Of a stretch of DNA of 64,000 bases, positions 57,601-64,000 are shown in pieces. Origin of the DNA: Diaphorobacter aerolatus (GTDB lineage: Bacteria > Pseudomonadota > Gammaproteobacteria > Burkholderiales > Burkholderiaceae_C); contig NZ_CP060783.1 in assembly GCF_014489535.1 (NCBI RefSeq), positions 3,803,501 through 3,867,500 on the forward strand. The letters are read 5' to 3'. Position numbers and translations under genes: made by a program. Each line of letters starts with the position of its first letter. Position 1 is the stretch's first letter. Under the pieces are notes generated by a model. It saw only the letters and a list, made by a program, of their open reading frames with translations. It had not been told where the DNA came from and did not search any database.

Positions 57601-57754
57601 ACGGTTCCACGCGCGTCACGACCGCCTTGTAGATGTTGCCCTTGCGTTGTTCGCGTCCCTCGATTTCGATTTCGTAGTCCAGCAGCTTCTGGCCGTCGAC
57701 GATGGCCAGGCGGCGTTCTTCAGGCTGCGTGGCGTTGATGAGCATCCGTTTCAT
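54605..57754 (-). CDS. rne: Ribonuclease E
   Basis: 1049 residues. The N-terminal half is the catalytic domain: KRMLINATQPEERRLAIVDG, S1 domain (KGNIYKAVVTRVEPSLEACF, VDYGEDRHGFLPFKEI), 5' sensor region (IARTAGIGRTAPELQWDL), catalytic Asp in LVSVDVNSARAIKGGDIEE and LIVIDFIDMEESKN, and the Zn-link CPRCGGSGH. The C-terminal half is a long, disordered, Pro/Ala- and Arg/Asn-rich scaffold (RGGERNGNRDGNRN, RRNERNDRNGE), typical of RNase E degradosome arms and RNA-binding sites. The protein ends in a run of about ten Gln encoded by CAG/CAA repeats, an unusual tail. It degrades mRNA and processes rRNA and tRNA at the membrane or in the cytosol. Divergent from rluC. Confidence 0.95.
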   Translation of the reverse strand: MKRMLINATQPEERRLAIVDGQKLLDYEIEIEGREQRKGNIYKAVVTRVEPSLEACFVDYGEDRHGFLPFKEISKQYFAEGVSPSQAKIQDVIREGQELIVQVEKEERGNKGAALTTFISLAGRYVVLMPNNPRGGGVSRRIEGEDRAELKEAMDQLEYPKGMSIIARTAGIGRTAPELQWDLNYLLKLWNAVDGAAKSGRGAFLIYQESSLVIRAIRDYFNGDIGDILIDTDDIFEQAHQFMAHVMPEHANKVKRYRDDAPLFSRFQIEHQIESAYSRTVTLPSGGAVVIDHTEALVSVDVNSARAIKGGDIEETATRTNLEAADEVARQMRLRDLGGLIVIDFIDMEESKNRREVENRLRDALRQDRARVQFGSISKFGLMEMSRQRLKPALSEGAHINCPRCGGSGHIRDTESSALQILRIIQEESMKDNTAAVHCQVPVEVASFLLNEKRTEIAKIELKQRVNVLMIPNKSLETPHYKLERLKHDDPRLEDLQSSYQLAEEVEDQTKVTRRSQEPTNKQTPVIKGVLPDAPAPQVEPRPDAAARAAARTAGQQQPRAGAAAPAPAPTPAPAPAAAAPVRPQEMGFIAWIKSVLGFGPAPAPAPVPAPVAAPATAPAGETREPRREGREGGRNNNDRRRGGERNGNRDGNRNEAANGESRGEGRSGRRNERNDRNGEPRQPREGGEGRNDGRRGERSEGENNRRDARGGRDRNNNNGNEQRNANSIPVVDASAPAGVQPDDASAMGNDRPRRERGDRGPRRERGERAPRTIDANATAPSAEAQALLPMPNIDLSLPNDGAEADAGVNADGTQATSTAFDGERRERRSRDRYGRDRRGRNNTGAEAGQDAGAPTQDADTQQAVIALPAEPAQTNDMGEEPARRSYFSQTTTAVAAAVAVVEPVVQAAPAPQAPVPAPEVATPATIVVSPSAEAIVVPVEKPVAAATSAPVVADAGMPRVGSYALPLQSLSELAQASGLQWVNSDADKIAAVQAAIAAEPKPVHVPRERPAAVVIDEGPLVLVETRRDLSELRLPFDIDQQQQQQQQQ

Positions 57755-58360
57755 GATGCGTTTCCTTCTCGTTGTTGTATGCGGGCCGATGCGCTGCGTG
57801 ATCGCAGCGGCTCGTCCCGCTAAAGTTCCATGACAAAAACTGGCTCATACACAGAGCCGCCAATGCCTAGCCAACGCAGAGAAACGAAAGGAATTGCCGA
57901 GTACCGACTACGGCCGATGAGTCAATGGGCGTTCAAAGACTGGCTCATCGGGCGTGGTGAGGGTGGGGCATGGATGAAGGCGAAGGGGATTGCGCGCTGC
58001 TTTACCGTGAAGAAAACAGCCTTGGGCACGATCCGGATGAATGCTTGCGGCGCAGGCAACACCACTGCCAAAGGCAGAAACCTTTGGTGCAGTGACATGA
58101 TCCAAGCCGTCAATATCCACATACTTGTTGTCGCTTTGTCCGTTGGTCACCACGCCTCACAATTCAGGCCGGAGACCAACTCAGATTCCGTATTCAGTGT
58201 TTCAATGTGTTAGCCACTGACTTCTCACGGGCTAAAAATCGGGCAATTGCCAACTGTTTTTGCGCGTAAGACGCCTATGGGCATCAACCATGCTGCGCAA
58301 CTCACTGGGCTGGTGGACTAAACTCCAGACAAATCAACCACTTACACATTCGTCGCGCAG
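57755..58360. other. Long divergent leader region between rne and rluC
   Basis: 606 bp with no recognised gene. Open frames on both strands (57830-58213 plus, 57908-58153 minus) have no family motifs. It most likely contains the rne promoter and a long 5' UTR, since RNase E commonly autoregulates through its leader in other bacteria. A strong stem-loop lies at 58063-58094. rluC starts at GTG 58361. Confidence 0.5.
58063..58094. promoter_or_regulatory. Stem-loop in the rne leader region
   Basis: CACTGC-CAAAGG pairs with CCTTTG and GCAGTG around CAGAAA, with a two-base bulge (GT). A 12-bp paired structure that would also form in the minus-strand (rne) transcript. Function not known; candidate RNase E leader element. 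Confidence 0.4.
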
Positions 58361-59389
58361 GTGAAACACATTATAGAGGGCAAACCGGCAAAACCCGCCG
58401 CTCCGGTTTCCGCTTCCGCAGTTCGCATCGTCGAGGTCGATGCGGAATTCGCCGGTCAGCGGCTGGACAACTTTCTGATACGCGAACTCAAGGGCGTCCC
58501 CAAAACCCATGTCTACCGGATCATTCGCAGTGGCGAGGTGCGCATCAACAAGGGCCGCGCGAGCGCCGATACGCGCGTCGAGGCAGGGGATCAGGTGCGC
58601 GTGCCGCCGGTGCGCATCTCGGAAAAAGTCGCCGAAAAGGCCGAACGCCCTGCGCCGCCCAGGGAATTTCCGGTGCTGCTCGAAGATGACCATCTGATCG
58701 CCATCGACAAACCGGCCGGCGTGGCCGTGCACGGCGGCAGCGGGGTGAGCTTTGGCGTGATCGAGCAGTTGCGCCAGGCGCGACCCGCCGCGAGGTTTCT
58801 CGAACTGGTGCACCGGCTCGACCGCGAGACCTCGGGCATCTTGCTGGTCGCCAAACGGCGTTCGGCGTTGGTGGCGCTTCAGGATCAGTTTCGCGAGCGC
58901 GAAACCGGCAAGACCTATCTGGCACTCGTGACCGGTACGTGGCCGGCCAGGCTCAAGGTGATCGATGCGCCGCTGCACAAATACCTGCAGGAAGATGGCG
59001 AGCGACGCGTGCGTACCACCACGCCCGACGATCCCGATGGCATGCGTTCGATCACGCTCGTGAAGGTGCGCAGCAGCTTCGCGCCCAGGCCCTTGCAGGG
59101 AATTCCGGCAATGAGCCTGCTTGAAGTCACGATCAAGACCGGACGCACGCACCAGATCCGCGTGCACCTGTCGAGCCAGGGCCATCCGATTGTCGGCGAC
59201 GACAAGTACGGCGATTTCGATCTCAACAAGCGCGTGCAGAAGCAAGGGCTCAAGCGCATGTTCCTGCACGCCTGGCGACTGCAATTCAACCATCCCGCGA
59301 CCGGTGAGCGCCGCGAACTGCGCGCCGAGCTGCCACCCGAACTGGCCGATTTCCTGAGCCCCGACACTGCTATTTCCTCCCATGCCTGA
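58361..59389 (+). CDS. rluC: 23S rRNA pseudouridine synthase C
   Basis: 342 residues from GTG 58361. An N-terminal S4 RNA-binding domain (GQRLDNFLIRELKGVPKTHV, RIIRSGEVRINKGRASAD) is followed by the RluA-family catalytic domain with the Asp in LVHRLDRETSGILLVAKRRS. The conserved IKTGRTHQIRVHLSSQGHPI is the C-terminal signature. It isomerises uridines 955, 2504 and 2580 of E. coli 23S rRNA; the exact sites are inferred from orthology and divergence from rne, the same pairing as in E. coli. It overlaps the HAD gene by 8 bases. Confidence 0.93.
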   Translation: MKHIIEGKPAKPAAPVSASAVRIVEVDAEFAGQRLDNFLIRELKGVPKTHVYRIIRSGEVRINKGRASADTRVEAGDQVRVPPVRISEKVAEKAERPAPPREFPVLLEDDHLIAIDKPAGVAVHGGSGVSFGVIEQLRQARPAARFLELVHRLDRETSGILLVAKRRSALVALQDQFRERETGKTYLALVTGTWPARLKVIDAPLHKYLQEDGERRVRTTTPDDPDGMRSITLVKVRSSFAPRPLQGIPAMSLLEVTIKTGRTHQIRVHLSSQGHPIVGDDKYGDFDLNKRVQKQGLKRMFLHAWRLQFNHPATGERRELRAELPPELADFLSPDTAISSHA

Positions 59390-60054
59390 TTCCGATACCC
59401 CAACCCGCCGCTTTGACCTGATCGCTTTTGACTGGGACGGCACGCTCTACGACTCCACCGCCTGCATCGTGCGCAGCATTCAGGAGGCCGTGCGCGACGT
59501 GGGCGGCACGGTGCCGAGTGACGCGGACGCCGCCTGGGTCATAGGCATGGCGCTCGAACCCGCGCTCGCCAAGGCCGCGCCCGACGTGCCGGTGGAGAAA
59601 TATCCCGAACTGGGCAACCGCTACCGCTATCACTACCTGCAGCATCACGATGACCTGAACCTGTTCGATGGCGCGCTTTCCATGCTCGAGGACCTGCGCC
59701 GCCGCGGACATCTGCTGGCCGTGGCCACGGGCAAGAGCCGACGCGGGCTTGATCATGTGCTCGAATCCAGGGAGCTGCACGGCGTTTTCGATGGCTCGCG
59801 CACGGCCGATGAAACTGCGGGCAAGCCGCATCCCCAGATGCTCAACGAGCTGATGGAGCAATGGGCATTGCGCCCGAACGCACGCTGATGATTGGCGACA
59901 CCACGCACGATCTTCAGATGGCGGTACTGGCGGGCTGCCCAAGCGTCGCGGTCGCCTATGGCGCACACGACACCGGGGCTTTGCGGAATTTCATCCGCTC
60001 TACGTCGCGGAAACTGTTGCAAATTTGCATCAGTGGCTGTTGAAGAATGCATGA
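59382..60054 (+). CDS. HAD-superfamily phosphatase, phosphoglycolate-phosphatase-like (two frame breaks)
   Basis: About 224 residues after repair. Motif I is FDLIAFDWDGTLYDSTACIV (nucleophile Asp and the DGTL signature), motif II/III are in AVATGKSRRGLDHVLES and DETAGKPHPQMLNELM, and motif IV is LMIGDTTHDLQMAVLAG. Missing bases at A run 59860-59861 (restores EQMGIAPERTLM) and T run 59980-59982 (restores FAEFHPLYVAETVANLHQ) give one frame ending at TGA 60052-60054. The family includes Gph and other small HAD phosphatases; the substrate is not certain. Overlaps rluC by 8 bases, suggesting translational coupling. Confidence 0.87.
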
Positions 60055-60061
60055 CCGTCCG

Positions 60062-60441
60062 ATGAGTTCATCCGCAGAATCCAGAAGCGTCGAACTGTGC
60101 GCGAGCAGCGAACTGGTGGACGGCGGCCGCGCCGTTTCGTTCGATGTGCGCTTTGCCGGGATCATTGCCGCGCGTTCGCGATCCGCTTTGAAGGTCGCGT
60201 GCATGCATTTCTTAATCGGTGCACCCATATCCCCATGGAAATGGACTACCAGCCCGACCAGTTTTTCGACGACACTGGTCAATGGCTTCTTTGCGCCACC
60301 CATGGCGCCGCCTATCGGCCCGACAGCGGTGAATGCGCTGGCGGCCCGTGTCGCGGCGGTCTGGTGAAAATTCCGCTCAGCGAAAGTGACGGCATGGTGC
60401 GCTGGCACACGGCGGACAACTTGCAACCTGTAGAGTTTTGA
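60062..60441 (+). CDS. Rieske [2Fe-2S] protein (one frame break)
   Basis: About 127 residues after repair, from ATG 60062 (MSSSAESRSVELCASSELVD). The cluster motifs are in the second frame: NRCTHIPMEMDY (Cys-x-His) and LLCATHGAAYRPD (Cys-x-x-His). Restoring one G at 60158-60160 joins RFAG to DHCRAFAIRFEGRVHAF. A small stand-alone Rieske ferredoxin-like protein; the partner oxidoreductase is not evident. It lies 3 bp before the S49 peptidase gene and shares its transcription with rluC and the HAD gene in a common betaproteobacterial order. Confidence 0.88.
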
Positions 60442-60444
60442 TTC

Positions 60445-61500
60445 ATGACTGATCCCACCCGCCCAGAGTTTCCAGGCTCCCAGGGCAGCGAACCTCCAGT
60501 ACCGGATCTGTGGGGCAGCGAAAGCACCACCGGCAATCCGGCCTCCAGCGCCAACGCCTCTGCATCTGCGGCATCGGGATGGGAGCGCGGCGTGCTTGAA
60601 AAGCTGGTCTTTGCGACGATCAAGGAGCAGCGCGCGGCGCGGCGCTGGCGCAATTTCACGCGGCTGGCCTGGTTGCTGGTGATCATCACCCTGGCCGTGA
60701 TTCTGTTTTCCAAGGAAAGCAGTACGGCGAGCAAGAGCACGCCGCACACGGCCGTGGTCGACATCAAGGGCGAGATCGCGGCAGGCAACGAAGCCAGCGC
60801 GGAATTCGTCGTCGCCGCGATGCGCAGCGCGTTTGAAGATACCGGTGCCCAGGCCGTGGTGCTGCTCATCAATTCGCCGGGCGGCAGCCCGGTGCAGGCC
60901 GGCATCATCAACGATGAAATCGTCCGCCTCAAGGCCAAGCACAAGAAGCCGCTCTATGCCGTCGTCGAGGAGACCTGCGCCTCGGCCGCGTACTACATCG
61001 CCGCCGCCGCCGACGAAATCTATGTGGACAAGGCCAGCATCGTCGGCAGCATCGGTGTGCTGATGGATGGCTTCGGCTTCACCGGCACGATGGAAAAGCT
61101 CGGTGTCGAACGGCGTCTCCTGACCGCGGGCGAGAACAAGGGATTCCTCGATCCGTTCAGCCCGCAGACCGAACAGCAGCGCCAGTACGCGAAGCAGATG
61201 CTCGACCAGATTCACCAGCAATTCATCACCGTCGTGAAAACGGGCCGGGGTGATCGACTGAAGGAAACGCCCGAAACCTTCTCGGGCCTGTTCTGGACCG
61301 GTGAGACAGCCGTCGCCATGGGCCTGGCCGACCAGATGGGCAGCCTCGACTACGTGGCCCGCGAGGTGGTCAAGGCCGAGGAAGTGGTGGACTACACGCG
61401 CCGCGACAACGTGGCCGAACGCCTGGTCAAGCGCTTTGGCGCGGCAATGGGCGCGGGGGCGGCAAAGTCGCTGCAATCCTCGGCATTGCAACTGCGCTGA
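60445..61500 (+). CDS. S49-family signal peptide peptidase (SppA/SohB-like)
   Basis: 351 residues. A cytoplasmic Ser/Ala-rich N-terminus precedes one membrane anchor (LAWLLVIITLAVILF), then the ClpP-like protease domain (VDIKGEIAAGNEASAEFVVA, INSPGGSPVQAGIINDEIVR). The nucleophile Ser is in ETCASAAYYIAAAADEIY; the likely general-base Lys is in TAGENKGFLDPFSPQTEQQ. It degrades cleaved signal peptides or membrane protein fragments. Three bases separate it from the Rieske gene. Confidence 0.9.
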   Translation: MTDPTRPEFPGSQGSEPPVPDLWGSESTTGNPASSANASASAASGWERGVLEKLVFATIKEQRAARRWRNFTRLAWLLVIITLAVILFSKESSTASKSTPHTAVVDIKGEIAAGNEASAEFVVAAMRSAFEDTGAQAVVLLINSPGGSPVQAGIINDEIVRLKAKHKKPLYAVVEETCASAAYYIAAAADEIYVDKASIVGSIGVLMDGFGFTGTMEKLGVERRLLTAGENKGFLDPFSPQTEQQRQYAKQMLDQIHQQFITVVKTGRGDRLKETPETFSGLFWTGETAVAMGLADQMGSLDYVAREVVKAEEVVDYTRRDNVAERLVKRFGAAMGAGAAKSLQSSALQLR

Positions 61501-61524
61501 CGCGTTTTTGAAGGTTTGATACAA

Positions 61525-61555
61525 AAACGGCGCGGCCCTGAAAGCCGCGCCGTTT
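61525..61555. terminator. Bidirectional terminator between convergent genes
   Basis: AAACGGCGCGGC (61525-61536) pairs perfectly with GCCGCGCCGTTT (61544-61555) around CCCTGAA, a 12-bp stem. It separates the S49 gene from the methyltransferase gene on the other strand. Confidence 0.9.
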
Positions 61556-61585
61556 GGCGTTTTTTGAGCGGTTTTTTTACTCGCC

Positions 61586-62374
61586 TCAGGTACCGATGGC
61601 AAATACCGTTGGCGTGCGGTTGTCGACCGGGCAGGGCAGGTCGCGCCAATGCTGGGTTGCGCGACTCTGGATGTTGGCGTTCGCAAGCGTCAGTCCGCTG
61701 GCCATCGCGAGACGCGTACCCGGCTGCAAACCGTGCAGCAAGGCCTGCCAGATGGCGGCGTTGCGGTACGGCGTCTCGATGAACAACTGGCTCTGGCCAT
61801 GTTTGATGGCAAGCGCCTCCAGGTCCTTGAGGCGCTTGCTGCGCTCGGCGGCGTCCTGCGGCAGATAGCCGACGAATGCGAAATTCTGGCCATTGAGCCC
61901 GCTGGCCGCGAGCGCGAGCAGCAACGAAACCGGGCCGACCAGCGGCACGACCCGGATGCCGAGTTCATGTGCGGCCCTGACCACGGAGCTTCCGGGATCG
62001 GCCACGGCAGGCATGCCCGCCTCGCTGACCAATCCGATGTCTTCGCCTGCGAGTGCGGCTGCGAGCAGCGGTCTGGCATCGAACTGCGCGTTGCCGCGAC
62101 CACCATGGTCTCCCTTCTTGTGCACTTCGCGCGGCAGTTCCGTGATGCTTTGCTCCTGCAAGGTCCTGGCAAGCGGGTGAACCGCATCCACGCGCTTGAG
62201 ATAGGCGCGCGTGCTCTTGGCGTTCTCGCAGATCCAGTGACCCAGCGCCGCAGCCTGTTTGAGCGTGCCATCGGGCAGCGCTTCGGTGAGCGGGGCCTGG
62301 CTGTCACAACCGAAGTCGAGCGGTGCGGGCACGAGATAGAGACTGCCCTTCGGAGGAGACGAGACGGCGCTCAT
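61586..62374 (-). CDS. SAM-dependent methyltransferase, RsmI-like (tetrapyrrole methylase fold)
   Basis: 262 residues. LYLVPAPLDFG begins the fold, LAGEDIGLVSEAGMPAVADP is the SAM-binding glycine-rich part, VVPLVGPVSLLLALAASGLN corresponds to the PGP-type loop (PGP replaced by VGP), and YLPQDAAERSKRLKDL resembles the C-terminal helix of RsmI. It belongs to a paralogue group close to 16S rRNA (cytidine-2'-O)-methyltransferase RsmI; a different target is possible. It overlaps maf by 4 bases. Confidence 0.82.
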   Translation of the reverse strand: MSAVSSPPKGSLYLVPAPLDFGCDSQAPLTEALPDGTLKQAAALGHWICENAKSTRAYLKRVDAVHPLARTLQEQSITELPREVHKKGDHGGRGNAQFDARPLLAAALAGEDIGLVSEAGMPAVADPGSSVVRAAHELGIRVVPLVGPVSLLLALAASGLNGQNFAFVGYLPQDAAERSKRLKDLEALAIKHGQSQLFIETPYRNAAIWQALLHGLQPGTRLAMASGLTLANANIQSRATQHWRDLPCPVDNRTPTVFAIGT

Positions 62375-62970
62375 GGCAGCATCAACCCGGCTGCGCGCAG
62401 CATCTGGCAGGTGCGGATCAGCGGCAGTCCGATGAGCGCGGTCGGGTCGTCGCTTTCAATGGCGTCGAGCAGCGAAATGCCCAGGCCCTCACTCTTGGCG
62501 CTGCCCGCGCAGTCGTAGGGTTGTTCGGCGCGCAAATAGCGTTCGATTTCGGCATCGCCCAGTTCGCGAAAGCGCACCTGCACCGGCGCGAGATCGGTCT
62601 GGCTGAAGCCAGTGTCAAGACACACGACCGAAACCGCCGTGTGAAACACCATGGACTGGCCACGCATTTGCTGCAACTGGGCTACGGCGCGTTCGTGGGT
62701 GCCCGGCTTGCCGAGTGGCTCGCCGTGCAGGTCGGCCACCTGATCCGAGCCGATGACGATGGCTCCTGGATGTTGCGCGGCCACCGCGTGCGCCTTGGCC
62801 GCGGCAAGACGCAGCGCAAGCTCGCGCGGGCTCTCGTCCGGGCGCGGCGTTTCGTCGACGTCGGGCGCTGCAACCTCGAAGGGAATGCGCAGGCGCTCCA
62901 GCAATTCGCGTCGATAGCGCGACGTGGAGCCCAAAATCAGGGTACGGGACTGGGAAGTGGATTGCTGCAT
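62371..62970 (-). CDS. Maf-family nucleotide pyrophosphatase (YceF type)
   Basis: 199 residues. Family elements: LILGSTSRYRRELLERLRIP, VDETPRPDESPRELALRLAA, IVIGSDQVADLHGEPLGKPG (catalytic Asp) and CAGSAKSEGLGISLLDAIES. Maf proteins hydrolyse modified or methylated nucleoside triphosphates. The YceF (7-methyl-GTP) subgroup is suggested by SDQVA and the gene order next to yceD and rpmF. It is divergent from yceD. Confidence 0.9.
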   Translation of the reverse strand: MQQSTSQSRTLILGSTSRYRRELLERLRIPFEVAAPDVDETPRPDESPRELALRLAAAKAHAVAAQHPGAIVIGSDQVADLHGEPLGKPGTHERAVAQLQQMRGQSMVFHTAVSVVCLDTGFSQTDLAPVQVRFRELGDAEIERYLRAEQPYDCAGSAKSEGLGISLLDAIESDDPTALIGLPLIRTCQMLRAAGLMLP

Positions 62971-62995
62971 GCTCCGATTCTCTTACACTGCATGC

Positions 62996-63550
62996 ATGAC
63001 TAAGGAACTCTCCCCCGATCGGCTGGACATCAAGGCCTTCGCTCAGGCTGGTGGGCACCTGTCCGGACATGATTCGCTGCTCAAATACAAGCGCCTCGCC
63101 GAAGAGGCCAAGGGTCTGCATCCCGATCTGATGGTGGATTGGGTGGTAGACGGTGAAATCCGCACCGTTGCCGGCCTCGGGTCGCAGGTCTGGCTGCATC
63201 TGAAGGTGCACGCGACCGTGCCCATGCAATGCCAGCGTTGCCTCGGGCCTGTGGATGTGCCGCTCGACATCGACCGCGACTTCCGTTTCGTGGCCGACGA
63301 AGCAACCGCCGAGGCGCTGGACGATGAATGCGAGGAAGACCTGTTGGTGCTGAGCCGCGAGTTCAACCTGCGCCAGTTGATCGAGGACGAATTGCTGCTG
63401 GAGTTGCCCGTCGTGCCGCGCCACGATGAATGCCCGTCGCCGGTTGCCATGCAATCCACCGACGAGGATTTCGAGGAGGCCAACACCCAAAAGACCAACC
63501 CGTTCGCCGCGCTCGCGGGCCTGCGCAAGGACGAGGGCCCCAAGCACTGA
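62996..63550 (+). CDS. yceD: YceD/DUF177-family protein
   Basis: 184 residues from ATG 62996. KVHATVPMQCQRCLGPVDVP carries the Cys pair of the DUF177 family and DDECEEDLLVLSREFNLRQL and IEDELLLELPVVPRHDECP are conserved acidic segments. YceD is linked to 23S rRNA maturation in some bacteria and is usually found, as here, immediately upstream of rpmF and the plsX/fab genes. Confidence 0.9.
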   Translation: MTKELSPDRLDIKAFAQAGGHLSGHDSLLKYKRLAEEAKGLHPDLMVDWVVDGEIRTVAGLGSQVWLHLKVHATVPMQCQRCLGPVDVPLDIDRDFRFVADEATAEALDDECEEDLLVLSREFNLRQLIEDELLLELPVVPRHDECPSPVAMQSTDEDFEEANTQKTNPFAALAGLRKDEGPKH

Positions 63551-63597
63551 CAAGAGCGAAGCGCGAGCCGCTTTTGAAGTTGGCGCACGCAAATCGG

Positions 63598-63626
63598 TTG
63601 GATCGCATTTGCAATTGGGCTATAAT
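63598..63626 (+). promoter_or_regulatory. Sigma-70 promoter of rpmF
   Basis: TTGGAT (63598-63603), a 17-bp spacer and a perfect TATAAT (63621-63626) lie about 85 bp upstream of rpmF. Confidence 0.8.
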
Positions 63627-63711
63627 CAGCGGTTTCGCGCGAAACCCACACGTGTCTTTAATGGGCTGATCGCGTTTTCTTACCAACCCTTTTCAGACCG
63701 TAGGAGCCATC

Positions 63712-63894
63712 ATGGCTGTTCAGCAAAACAAGAAGTCCCCCTCCAAGCGCGGCATGCACCGTTCGCACAACGCCCTGACAGTTCCGGGTGTTGCAGTGGA
63801 GCCCACCACTGGTGAAACACATCTGCGTCACCACATCAGCCCCAACGGTTTCTACCGTGGTCGCCAGGTGCTGAAGAACAAGTCCGAAGCCTGA
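63712..63894 (+). CDS. rpmF: 50S ribosomal protein L32
   Basis: 60 residues from ATG 63712, with AGGAG at a suitable distance. [20 protein letters not shown] and [20 protein letters not shown] are the family start and end. It lacks the Zn-binding Cys of the C+ form (the zinc-free type). The order yceD-rpmF, followed beyond the window by plsX and fab genes in most relatives, is conserved. A terminator follows. Confidence 0.97.
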   Translation: MAVQQNKKSPSKRGMHRSHNALTVPGVAVEPTTGETHLRHHISPNGFYRGRQVLKNKSEA

Positions 63895-63919
63895 TCTTCG
63901 AGGCTTTCAGCATTTCAAG

Positions 63920-63953
63920 GCCCGCTGCTACAAGCCGGTAGCGCGGGCTTTTG
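63920..63953 (+). terminator. Terminator after rpmF
   Basis: GCCCGC-GCTAC (63920-63931, one bulged T) pairs with GTAGC-GCGGGC (63938-63948), followed by a T run. The next 40 bases to the window end hold nothing identifiable. Confidence 0.85.
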
Positions 63954-64000
63954 TCGTTTTGGTTCTCCGTATTTTTTTGTTCGTGCGGTTTTCACCGCCT

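Noticed and set aside
57830..58213. Open frame in the rne leader region on the plus strand
   Set aside because: No recognisable motif; lies in a divergent leader with a stem-loop. More likely untranslated sequence.

Overview
The window looks like chromosomal DNA of a high-GC betaproteobacterium, order Burkholderiales, probably Comamonadaceae. The reasons are IPTL-CTERM surface proteins, Bug/TctC-type periplasmic receptors, a BPSS1780-type membrane protein, an argH gene divergent from an AlgZ/AlgR-like two-component pair, and the conserved run rne / rluC / HAD / Rieske / S49 peptidase / methyltransferase / maf / yceD / rpmF. The family is inferred from gene content; no database was searched.

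Layout. 1-10.1 kb is accessory: the end of an APC permease, a truncated SDR remnant, a Gly-rich/Ig-like surface protein, a divergent SDR/TetR pair with palindromes between them, two IPTL-CTERM proteins (one with an autotransporter-like passenger), and a stub of an IS3-type orfA. 10.3-13.6 kb is a compact MerR module: a haloperoxidase-like hydrolase divergent from merR, then a DJ-1/PfpI plus NmrA-like operon. Both target promoters have the 19-bp -35/-10 spacing typical of MerR targets and share a near-identical element. A tRNA-Ser(CGA) with its own promoter and terminator follows, then a decayed Bug-receptor remnant. 14.4-18.0 kb carries enoyl-CoA hydratase, SDR, EamA and SDR genes. 18.1-31.9 kb holds a BPSS1780-type protein, thrB, a DUF2782-like protein, polA, a CMD-family protein, a LysR gene with an in-frame stop divergent from a second DJ-1-like gene, an MBL hydrolase, an AraC regulator, a Tat-type dienelactone hydrolase, a ZIP transporter and the algR/algZ-like pair. 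32-45 kb holds argH, a Bug receptor, a very large alpha-2-macroglobulin and pbpC. The last two are normally adjacent, but here a cupin gene and a tandem methylglyoxal-synthase-like gene lie between them. 45-64 kb holds EamA transporters, an FMN-dependent hydroxy-acid dehydrogenase, a YidB/DUF937-OmpA fusion, a MaoC protein, dinB, queF, a prolyl-4-hydroxylase-like protein, yaaA, rne, rluC and the conserved run to rpmF.

Data-quality caveat. At least fifteen reading-frame breaks in ten genes can each be repaired by restoring ONE missing base, mostly in short G or C runs. The affected genes include polA, argH, yaaA, pbpC, the macroglobulin, a HAD phosphatase and a Rieske protein. So many one-direction breaks in housekeeping genes suggest uncorrected sequencing deletions more than real pseudogenes. 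These genes are given below as full-length loci with the break marked. The truncated SDR, the Bug remnant, the IS stub and the LysR nonsense codon are different in kind and are given as pseudogenes.
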